A stretch of DNA of 64,000 bases, from the NCBI RefSeq assembly GCF_033807575.1, contig NC_084705.1, positions 6,070,019 through 6,134,018 on the forward strand. The letters run 5' to 3'. The translations under genes were made by a program, and so were the position numbers. The notes beneath the pieces were generated by a model that worked only from the letters and a program-made list of their open reading frames with translations, did no database searches and had not been told where the DNA came from. The DNA is from Cydia pomonella (taxonomy: Eukaryota; Arthropoda; Insecta; Lepidoptera; Tortricidae). This document shows, piece after piece, positions 46,601 to 58,600 of this stretch. Numbering within the stretch: the first letter of the stretch is position 1; each line of letters starts with the position of its first letter.

Positions 46601-49600
46601 TTATTCCTAGCTTGTTTTTTTAATGAGGGTCAAATTTATGTAATTAAAGGGTTTTTTTTTGTTTAGTGCAACTAAATAACGACTATTATTTATATCTATT
46701 AGTTTTTTATCCGTTCTTCGTTAAATAAACATGGTACTGCAATATAAATTGTGTTCTATAGCAGCAGATTGCTTATATCTTCTGAATGTTGCTTTCTCTT
46801 TGTGTATTCTACAGATATGCGTAATTGTGCGAAATAACTGTGAATAACAATAATTTTGTTTATCAGAGTGTCGGCGGACGACGGATTAGGATCGAGGTAT
46901 CGACCGAGAACAATGACCGCCGCATGGGCCGAGGGGGCCGCTCCGACCGGGACAGGTAAAACTTGACGACCATTTGCATAGAATTAAAAAAAATAGGGAC
47001 TCCCCCTCTCGATTTTAACAAACTGCTCCCAAGTTGTGCATGATTTATTCAACGGCGTCAATGTAACAAAAGAATGTGAATTAACTGTGTTTTGCATTGT
47101 TGAACGCATCCAATAAGTCACGTTTAAAGGCATGCGTCATGAGAACAGAAGGTGACCTACATTAGAAGCTCGATTACGAATACTCTAAGGCTTGATATTG
47201 ACTGGTTTATGTATTTAGGACATTTAGATTATGCAACCATTGTGTTAAATGCAGTAAAGCATAATCATAATCAGTTGTATTGTTTAAATTTGGGAAGCTA
47301 TATCGATTCGTAATTTGTATTGATTATATAATATCCTCTTAGGTTTTTAAACAATAAAATATAATTATATTATGTAATAGCAGGTTGACAGTATCATATT
47401 TCAGATTATTTTTATTTTCCCTAACATATTGTGTGTATTTTGTATGAGTATGATGTATGATAGTATATTAATTGGAACCTGGTAAAATATTTTGCTTTGG
47501 GCCTCAGTAATTTTGTTCGCAAAATGCGTTTATGGCAGCTAGAGCCAACACATATTGAGTAAAGTACGTTTCTCACATAACGGGCGGAGTCGGACCGTGT
47601 CGGAGCGTATTTTCAATGTGCCTATAGTAGACGTGTGCGCCGATTAAAAAATGATCGGCGGCGGCGGCGTGTTTTCGGCGTGAAATAGGCGTGACCTTGA
47701 CTTTCACGTTTCTTAACAATAATCATTAATTTGTTGTTTTTCTTGAAAACTTGATCAATTCAGATCGCTGGTCGGTGAATAAAGTATACTTTTGAATAGA
47801 CTGAGTAAAATAGGGTTTGCAAATGAATAAAGAATAGGTATAATAACTTGATTTCCCTAGTAACTGGCTTGCATTAAGGGGTTACTGTTCCCAATGACCT
47901 TCGATCCGAACTGTAAGTCTCCATATTCTCATGACTCCCATTAACAATGGGCACGTTTGTCCTTCATTCGGCTTAAATTCATTTGTTTTTCCACATCATG
48001 CGTTGGAAACCGCACAATATGTCAAAAGAATCTAAGGGCTCACCCATGGCATGTTGTGAAGAGCTGAGTGGCGATATTGAGAGAGAATGGAGGCGTTTGT
48101 TGGTGTTTGTTTATCTATAATACATGGTGTTCAATGTAAGTTTCGAAAAAAACTGACTTCTTCCCGTTGCAATATTTTCTGCTCTTGGTAAGGGTGTATC
48201 TGTTTCTGGCTGTTGAACGGTGTATACTTGACCTTGGTTACCTCATGCGTAACGATTATTGTATCGGTTTGACCTTGAACCGAATCTCCTGGGAAAGCCG
48301 CTAGTGGGCCGTCCCCTGCTGTATCTAGGATAGTATGAGATACTCCCACGATTATATGAATAACCTTGGTTACGAGGATAATACCCCCGTGGCCTATAAT
48401 TGGAATTCGCCCTGGCTCTGTCGCCTCTATAATGTGAAAATCTATTTGGCTTACCTCTGTAGCTGAAGACTACGTTTGACGATGAGGGCTGCGACAGCTC
48501 CTCGTCTTCGGCAGCACGTGCAGCATCCTTTAAACTTGAGTGATCGCGAGCTGCGATTATTGTGCTTAGGCGTCTATTCTTAGTCTGCAAACTTTGATTG
48601 CAAGTTTTTCGTTTATGGGACTTAAAATTTCAAATGCTTTTTCGTTCGAATTCGCCTGAGAAATTGTGAGATCCACAAAAAAGTTGTTCAATTTTATCTG
48701 CATATTCAGAAATTGAAGACTCTTTTTGAGAGATGCTGTTGAGTTGCGTTAGTAATGAATTCGATGATTTTCGCGTTAGTAATTTTTGTTTCATATCAGT
48801 GATGAGTGCCTCCCAAGTGGTATAAGTGTTTTTTAATTTGAATTTTGCTGATTTTGAAAGTCGCGTTTTGAGTTAATAAGAATTGTACATTTCGATACTA
48901 TCAATGATTTTTTCCGTAGTTTCTTCAGTACCGTCCATTATCATCACCAAGGTAGTAGCCGTTTTTATTTCAAAGTTATGCCGTTGTGTACAACCGATTT
49001 ATTGATAATATATTTTGGCATATACTGCCTCAATTTTCTCTATAAATCTATCTAAAATATAATCCGAATATTCCGATAATATTAAATTATTTAGGCTAAC
49101 TTAATTAATTTTTAATTAACACCGACTGTCACATGACCGTAAACCGAATGTTGTTTTATGAACACTGACCGCACTGACACACACTGACACTGACTGACAG
49201 AGGATTGACCTTGATTGCCCGTTCAAGTTGTATCTTCTTGCGCCGTCGGTTTCCGCCCAGATGCGCGGATCGCTACGCGGCGTATAAATTCGGCGGTTAT
49301 AGTTCGCCGTATCCACTGCTGTTGTTGTTTTTTAACTGACTTCAAGATTTCAAAAGGAGGAGGTTATCAATTCGGTAGTATGTTTTTTTTTTAATGTTGT
49401 ACTTCTTCTACAAAAGATTCCAGGTTCGAATCCTGGCAGGGTCGCCATGAGGCAACGTTGCAGGGAGTAGTTAATAAGATTACGCGTGCACCGTGTTAAA
49501 GACTATTTGATGGATGCAGCTAGGGTTGTTACATCTAACTTATACTAGGGTCTCCAGGTCTCCACCTCAGTATATTTAAAATATATATTTGTGTAAGTTA

Positions 49601-52600
49601 TATTTAGGGAATATCAGCTCGAATATGTAATAACTCAGCAGCTTATTGGATCGTCCATTTATTCATTGACATATATCATATTTTAAATTGACATAAGACG
49701 AAACAGTACTTCTAAATAGTTCTGCGGCCGGAGGTCGCATACACTATAGTTCCTCCACCATAGTTATCAACATAATAGGAAATAATTAAACGCAACTAAC
49801 TACTTACGAATTGGGCGAGGCTCGGGCGGTACTGGGGTGTCTGAAACCGTATATGTACGTAACGGCACGTTTGCCTAAGGCGCGATGAAGGATGAGGTTA
49901 CTGGCGAAGGCAAAGCCGGCGATGATGTGGCCACTGATGTCGAGGTGGTGGGTGACGCGTCCGCCGATAGCGCTGCTGGCGCTGGCGTGATTTGCCGTCG
50001 GTGTGGTGTACGCGGCTGGTGCTGGCCTGAGCGAGACTGGTAGGTCAGTCGCGAAAGGTGTAAAAGGGATCCCGGGCTGAATCGGCCCCGTGCGGGTACA
50101 GTCCGGTAAGGGGACAGCTAGCGACCTACTTGTAGAGGCGACACATTCAGAATCTGAGCGGGTTGCGTGGAACTCCCTACACGTCTCCTCAGCTGGTCGA
50201 TGTGCCTATGAATGTGCTTGCCGGTTGTTGTATCTGATGCCGTATAATCTCTGCCGCATATGAATTGTTCGCGTAGATTATCGCTTAGGCTTTCCACGAA
50301 CTCGCAATGTCGTGACATCTTTTTTAATTCCGCGACGTATGAAGTGACACCTTCGTTGACACCCTGGCGTCTCCGTCGCAATCGGTACCTCTCGGCTAAT
50401 GCGGATGGCGTCGGCTGAAGATGTTGTCGTATGAGCTCTACTACCTGCGAGTATGTCAGCGTGGAAGGTTTCTTCGGGCTGGCTAAATTTACGAGCAGCT
50501 CGTACGCTTCGTCTCCCATCGTAGCAATTAGGGTGGGAATTAAGTCTCCTGTCTTCCGCAATATCGTTGACAACAAAATACAACTCGAGCCTGTCAGCGA
50601 ATGATGCCCATTGATCGTTTCTGACATATAACTCTTTTAATTTCCCGACCGACATTGTCACGCGTCGACGACGACGACGTTTGCGTAGTTGTCACGCGTA
50701 CTTACTTTAGAACTTATTTCTGTGTATTATTCTTTGTTTACTCGTCGCCACTGTTATATTTAGGGAATATCAGCTCGAATATGTAATAACTCAACAGCTT
50801 ATTGGATCGTCCATTTATTCATTGACATATACCATATTTTAAATTGACGTAAGACCAAACAGCACTTCTAAATAGTTCTGCGGCCGGAGCTCGCATACAC
50901 TACATATAGTATCATAGTAGTCTCGACTTGTGTCTATTTTCATATCAACTCTTTACAATCCTGCAGCGAACGAACTATTTCTGTTTAGCCCAATGGTTGA
51001 CTGGTAGAGAATGCCTCAAGGCGTTAAGTCCGCCATTTGTACTCTTTTTGTAAATTTTTGCAATAAAGTTTCAACAAACAAACAAACAAAGTCATCAATG
51101 TCATCATTTAAGTCAATTCCCTCAGCTACTAACATAAGGAAACAACTCAAAATTTGCATCTGATTACTTTGTCCCAGATGTGGATAAAATGCAACTTTCT
51201 AATTCGTTTTTAAACAATCAAGATGTACTTTACCATTTGGTGTGATGAAAATAAGTATCGAGTGATATCCAATAAGGCGAAGGGTAGGGCAATCTCTTTC
51301 CATACAAACTTTGTGCGCGATTTTCTTCGTTAGTGTTTGCGCTACAGTTATTATTTTTGGTAAATATGCTTATTTTTCTGTTAGCTAGGGCTTGATGTAT
51401 TTTTTTTTAATAAAGAAAAATTTCTACATCAAGTTCTGCGTATATCCAATATATACAAGCAAAAAATGAAATTAAATGCTATAGTGCCAAAAGTAACGAA
51501 TAAAACTTGCACAAGGTTTGTATGGAGAATGCCTTGCCCTACCCTGCGCCCTAAGGCTGAAGAGTTAAGAAGCGATGTAAGCAATGTATGTGTTGTTACA
51601 GAGACTACGACCCGGAGCGCACGATGGGCGACTGGCGCTCGGGGCCGCGCGCCGCGCCCGAGCCCGCGGCGCGCGCGCGCGACGCGCCCCGCGACCGCGA
51701 CATCACCCGCGACCGCGACATCACGCGCGACCGCGACATCACCCGGGACCGCGAACGTGACGAATGTCAGTACTCAACATTATCTATCACTTTTTTTTTT
51801 AAGTAATAGTACATTATTAAGGACGGGAAACGAGGGGTTGCAGGTCAAGTAGACGGCCGAGGTCCGATAGGGATACGCGGCCGGCAACCCCGTTTCTCGC
51901 CGAGATTTGTATAAAGTGCTTTTCTCAAACTTGCATAGCTGTTAGTGATCGAGCCTACAGATGTTTAGTTCCAAATTCAAAGTCATTCTTTCCTTCTTAA
52001 TTCACGTTGGGAGTTCCAAGTTGAAAGGATTGCATGTATTTATTTTGCGCTTGTTTTTGTAGAAAAGAGACTATGGTCTATTACGCCTCTGAATAAAACA
52101 CCAAAGTGAACATTGCATACCTAGATTACCTAGTAATTTGATCTATCGAGTACGAATAATGCGGTCACAATGATGATAAGCTGATAGTGTTATGGAGCGG
52201 GCTCTAATGTCACACTTGGGACATACAAACTGAGTACATTAATTATCAGGAAGCATCATTTTGTCTCTTTTATTTTTGCAAATAAATGATTGACTACTTT
52301 GTTCTAACACCACAATCGATTGGATTATTACTGAAGCTGAGGAGATGATCTATTGGTAGCAACATTGATAATTTAAGTTACTCTAAACGTCCCGGGAAGG
52401 TCTGAGTAAAGGTCAGGTGGTGTTTATCATCAGCTCAGTTTTTCACACTGGCCATTTGCTCGCATCCTTAGAGATGAATACTGTTCGTAGAGCCAGCAAA
52501 TACGCATAGCGATCAGGAGGATCTCTTTGGAATGTTCGCAAATCGCTGGCGTGGGAAATCGTACCCTCTAGCCGGGGGCGGCGCTCACAGCGCCGGCGGG

Positions 52601-55600
52601 GCACCAGACACGCCGCGCGCGGGGCCGCCGGGGACGCCGCGGCCGAGGCGGGGCCCCGAGGCGCGTTGGAAGCCCCCGCGACCGGCCCTACTAGTACGAT
52701 CTGTGACGCGGCACGCCCGTAACTCAATTCAGACTAGTCTTCGGCCCGCTCCAAAAGACTTTCGCTTAGAACTGAGTGACGGAGTTTTGTCATTGGGTGT
52801 AAACTAGGTATAATAGAGCTCTTAATCTATACTCTCTATCTTTAAGTACATAAATAAAAGTAAACAAATAATTTGTACATTTTCGGGTAGTTATAACATT
52901 TATTGGTTAACCAACCAAATGCAAAACCGCCTGGATCTGTCACTGAACGGCCCGAGTTTTACCTACATTATTTGATCATGTAATGTTTTCATCCACCCTC
53001 AACTGGCTTAAGGAGCCATTTGAGGGTAGATTTTGTTTACTTTTATTGAAATACCTAAAGGTACAGAGTATAGGATTGTGTATGCACGTGTTGCAGCCGC
53101 GGCCGACATGCGGCCGGGCGCGTGGCGCGACGGGGAGCGGCCGGCGCCCGAGCCGGCGCGCGCGCCCTACGGCGGCCGCGACTCCTTCGGCCGCGACCGC
53201 GACCGCTACGGCGACGACCGGTAACTATCGGGTTATTCCCACTAGTTACCACCAACTTGTTACCAGTGGTAACTACTTGGGATTTTTTTCCCCACCTTTT
53301 ACCACTGGTAACTCCTGGAAAAAAAAAACTGTTACCACTGGTAAAAGGTGGGAATTTTTTTACCAGTAGTTACCAACAAAATTTGGTTAGCATTCAATAC
53401 TAATAAAAATAGTATAAATATAGAGTGATTTAATCAATAATTAATTAAAAATCGAATTAATTATAAGTTAATTCGTTATTAGTTTAATTATAAGTCGATT
53501 ACTGTTTCAGTAAACTGCCTTAAAAGTGATAAAAAATCGGTCTTTTGACTGATTTGTTTGTTCGTTCGTATAATTGTGACGTTATTTATTGAAAGTGACT
53601 TTATTGTCGATGGCGCTTACGCCATTATCAACGATGCTCCTGTATATACAACGCTGCGCTATGTAGTGTGGCGTAAGCGCCCTTTAAAGTTTCGACATTT
53701 GCACGGAAAGTTCTCATTCCCGCACGCGTGCGGAAAAGTAGCACCATATTACCGACACGTCTGAAAAAATCCATTCGGACAAAGGGCCAAAAATATGTAT
53801 ACACTACCCTAATATTATGGCCCATAAGGTCGGGAGTACATATTTTTATCACTTCGATCGTGTCGAAGTTTTTAGACGTGACTGTACTGTAAAAAAAATT
53901 ATCTTAACTTCGGCTTCAGATTGATCGTCTTTTATCCAGTATGTGACAGATGTCATAGAAAAATAAAAGTAAACATAGAATACTCACTCCATACATCAGT
54001 TTTCGCACCAAAACGCTTATTTTTTTCGTAGTAGACATGTAGCGTCAAGTAACGGATTTATCAGTACCGTTACTTGACACTACTTGTCACGATTGTCGCG
54101 ACTGAAGTGTATTCCTCAACAATTTACAATTAACATTATTAACAAAAGGGTTTGAAAATAGAGTTCCGGTTATAATATTAGCTGAAAATTGTTGAGCATT
54201 AGACTTTTCGGTCGTCGCTACATCTATTGTCAAGTAGCAGAACTGATAAATCAGGGACTTGTCGCTTGATATCGACTACTAAAATTATAAGCGGTTTGGT
54301 AACAAAAGTATGGAATGAGCACCGCTTAGTTATTTATTTATGCTGATGCAGTGGCAGAAGCTAATGTATGTTGTGTGTGCTCTGTGCAGCGGTCGCGAGC
54401 GCGGCTTCGGGCGCGACGGGGAGCGCGAGCGCGGCGGCTACGGCGGCCGCGACGGCTTCCGCACCGCCGAGCGCGACGCGCAGGGCTTCGGGTATGTTGT
54501 GTGTGCTCTGTGCAGCGGTCGCGAGCGCGGCTTCGGGCGCGACGGGGAGCGCGAGCGCGGCGGCTACGGCGGCCGCGACGGCTTCCGCACCGCCGAGCGC
54601 GACGCGCAGGGCTTCGGGTATGTTGTGTGTGCTCTGTGCAGCGGTCGCGAGCGCGGCTTCGGGCGCGACGGGGAGCGCGAGCGCGGCGGCTACGGCGGCC
54701 GCGACGGCTTCCGCACCGCCGAGCGCGACGCGCAGGGCTTCGGGTATGTTGTGTGTGCTCTGTGCAGCGGTCGCGAGCGCGGCTTCGGGCGCGACGGGGA
54801 GCGCGAGCGCGGCGGCTACGGCGGCCGCGACGGCTTCCGCACCGCCGAGCGCGACGCGCAGGGCTTCGGGTATGTTGTGTGTGCTCTGTGCAGCGGTCGC
54901 GAGCGCGGCTTCGGGCGCGACGGGGAGCGCGAGCGCGGCGGCTACGGCGGCCGCGACGGCTTCCGCACCGCCGAGCGCGACGCGCAGGGCTTCGGGTATG
55001 TTGTGTGTGCTCTGTGCAGCGGTCGCGAGCGCGGCTTCGGGCGCGACGGGGAGCGCGAGCGCGGCGGCTACGGCGGCCGCGACGGCTTCCGCACCGCCGA
55101 GCGCGACGCGCAGGGCTTCGGGTATGTTGTGTGTGCTCTGTGCAGCGGTCGCGAGCGCGGCTTCGGGCGCGACGGGGAGCGCGAGCGCGGCGGCTACGGC
55201 GGCCGCGACGGCTTCCGCACCGCCGAGCGCGACGCGCAGGGCTTCGGGTATGTTGTGTGTGCTCTGTGCAGCGGTCGCGAGCGCGGCTTCGGGCGCGACG
55301 GGGAGCGCGAGCGCGGCGGCTACGGCGGCCGCGACGGCTTCCGCACCGCCGAGCGCGACGCGCAGGGCTTCGGGTATGTTGTGTGTGCTCTGTGCAGCGG
55401 TCGCGAGCGCGGCTTCGGGCGCGACGGGGAGCGCGAGCGCGGCGGCTACGGCGGCCGCGACGGCTTCCGCACCGCCGAGCGCGACGCGCAGGGCTTCGGG
55501 TATGTTGTGTGTGCTCTGTGCAGCGGTCGCGAGCGCGGCTTCGGGCGCGACGGGGAGCGCGAGCGCGGCGGCTACGGCGGCCGCGACGGCTTCCGCACCG

Positions 55601-58600
55601 CCGAGCGCGACGCGCAGGGCTTCGGGTATGTTGTGTGTGCTCTGTGCAGCGGTCGCGAGCGCGGCTTCGGGCGCGACGGGGAGCGCGAGCGCGGCGGCTA
55701 CGGCGGCCGCGACGGCTTCCGCACCGCCGAGCGCGACGCGCAGGGCTTCGGGTATGTTGTGTGTGCTCTGTGCAGCGGTCGCGAGCGCGGCTTCGGGCGC
55801 GACGGGGAGCGCGAGCGCGGCGGCTACGGCGGCCGCGACGGCTTCCGCACCGCCGAGCGCGACGCGCAGGGCTTCGGGTATGCTCCTCGGCCTATACTGT
55901 CATACCGTCTACATGACGGATGAGCGATCCGCGCCCCGCGGGCCAGTGAAAACCCCAACCACAATCATTATGCTAGTTTGGTTCGGCCGAACTGTCGGCC
56001 GGAACTACACGCATTTGGCACGGCTTTCAATTAAATATTCGTTTCATAGATAATTGCAACAAATTCAGAGATGGGCATTAATCGATCAATCCGTCGAACG
56101 ACCTCCATACAACAAAGTGATGCAATGCAAAGCAATGTGTCCCATATTGATGTGTAGGTATCCAAATTGCGTTAGTTTTACACGTAAAACCTTACCGGTG
56201 GAGCGCCCTAGTAACACTACTATTAATCGATAAAAAAGTTAATCGTCAAAATTTAATCACACTTAATTTAGTCGACCTAACATGCGACCGAAATTGAATT
56301 AATCTGAATATTGATCGACTAAGGCCTTCAGTAGGGAATGCAATAAGCGGCCCAGCTCCAAAAAATAACCGATAATCGGTTATGGTTATTTTCGACAAAA
56401 AATTATAAATTTACAATCAAGTAATAATTACAATAAAAAAACACGAAAATAAACGCGTACAGTATTAGGGAATGTGATTATAAGTATTTGTTTTTTAATA
56501 AAACACACAAAATACAGTAAAAGTGAAAATTTGACCTTGGACGTGATACAATATTAAATCAAAATATTTCATAGATAAGGGAAGTCAATTTGGTATATTT
56601 TCGTCATTAAAGTACCACGTCACAGTCACAGGCGTCACAGCCAACACAGGCAGGATTTTGTAGTCCTTAGAAGTTCAATTCATAGAATTTTAGTCATAAA
56701 TAAATAACCGACAGTAACCGTAACCGGTTATTTAAGTTTCCAATAATCGGTTCTGAAATTTTGTCAAAATAATTGGTTATAACCGATTTGCATTCCCTAG
56801 CTCTCATCACACGGCGCGTAATCGTAAGAGACGCGTAAGCGTATCGTAATACGAGCGTAGAACGAGAGCCCTACGAGCACTTACAAGTTCAAATAAACAC
56901 GCGCAGCAGGCGTAAAAAAAATGAACAATTAAAAAATCCTCATTTGACGAGAAAGTAAGATCGGCGATACATCCGCCGAAGACATCTGTCGCCAGTGACG
57001 CCGCGATTTTAACTAATAGAATTTCACTTATAACACTATCACGCGACCTTGGTACCCAGAACTCTACGCGGTTCGTACTCGTAACGTTTTTACGATACGC
57101 TTACGCGACGCCTACGCTTACGCTCCGTGTTACAGGACCTAAATTTCTCGATTATATCTCGATTGAAAGTTGTCAAGCGATCATTTTTGTACGCAACAAA
57201 AATCCAAGATCTGTGTACACATTTAAAACCATTCTAGTGTTTTGTAAATATTATATAATAGTACTAGCTTTCGCTCGCAACTTGTCTGCGTGGAATTGGT
57301 AATTTGGGTAGCTTATTTTATATCCAATCTGCTTTTTATTGTAGAAAGATGGGTTGGAAGTTTGTATGGGATTCCCCATACCCATCCGGTGTATTTAACT
57401 GTATATATAACTTTACATATGTACGATTGCACATGAAGCGACAACCAAAATCAAAATATCTTGATTGTCGTTATATTATCTTCTGTGTGCTATATGAAAC
57501 GGGTTACCTAGACACCGATTCGTGCCTAATTATGCGCGAATTGGTCGCTTTACACCGACATTCTACTTATATTTATTTTATTCTAGACGAATAAACACAC
57601 GGATGTCATTACCTGCGCTGCCTGCTGCCATGTCTAAAATTATGACTTAATAATAGTGGCAATGGCAACCAACAGTGCTATTTATAAACTAAAATATACA
57701 TCAATGTATTCAATACATGCAAAACAAACTTTTAGGCGGGTCCACACAGAGCGTGCATACGCGCTAGGCAATTTCCTCGCGCACAAAACGGCCAGTGTAG
57801 ACGTGCCTCGGCCGAGACGGCGCGCGTATGTCCGCTCTGTATTGACCCGCCTATTCCTAGTTATCACTTTTAATTACATAATATCAATTGAAGAATTATG
57901 AATAGTTCTGAACTAGTGCGAGAAGTAGCATATTACGTTACTGTGTCGAACATTTAAAGGGCCATATGTACTGTAAAACGTTGTACGATACATGTGCGAA
58001 TAGGTAATTCGCAACTCGTGTCGATTTAAAACACTCCCTTCGGTCGTGTTTTAATTTATCGCCACTCGTTTCGAATTTCCTATTTTTCGCACTTGTATCG
58101 TAATGTACTATTTTAGTAGTCAGAAGTTAAAGGAATAAGTTCGCCTTTGTACAAATTATGTGTGTGTTTTTTCCCTGTTTTATGTTTATTTTTGTACAAT
58201 AACGTGTTTTACTACTACTAAATGTTCTAATTTTAATGCTATTCTTAGGAACCGCGAAGGCAGAGGATTCGGAGGCCGAGGTTTCGGTGACAGGGATCGC
58301 GATCCACCTCCACCCAGGGATGGTAAGTTTTGTCACTGGTCACTTTTTTATTTCTAACATTGGTGGAGTATTGCAGTCACCTTTGGGATGGATCCGCCAA
58401 GTATCAGCTAGCCACCCTAGATTCTATAGACAAACGCGCTAGGAAGCTTATTGGGGATGCGAGATTGGTAGAGGCTAGACTGCAGAGCCTAGAACACCGT
58501 AGAAAGGTAGCCTGTTTATCGGTATTCTACAGGATACATTTCGGGGAGTGTGCGATGGGATTACATAATCTTATCCCCCCATCTCCGTTCTGCCACCGTG

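Noticed and set aside
49418..49449. tRNA gene
   Set aside because: Only a 3' half with encoded CCA, no acceptor partner upstream, and it fits as a primer binding site.
52532..52807. GC-rich 91-codon frame as an additional eIF4B exon
   Set aside because: Exons 6 and 7 already join in phase; it lacks RD/RG character and plausible splice sites and lies inside a repeat.
53122..53403. 93-codon frame and antisense partner at exon 7
   Set aside because: Wrong frame of eIF4B exon 7 running into the intron.
54366..55882. Regular direct repeats as a CRISPR-like array
   Set aside because: Units are contiguous and identical including the 24-bp spacer, contain an exon, and the DNA is animal.
54351..56053. 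Long open frames of 521 and 561 codons over the tandem array in the other two plus frames
   Set aside because: They are forced by the stop-free 126-bp unit; only the 527-codon frame continues the eIF4B motifs and phases.
57656..57901. 81-codon plus and 61-codon minus frames
   Set aside because: They arise from the inverted arms of a MITE.
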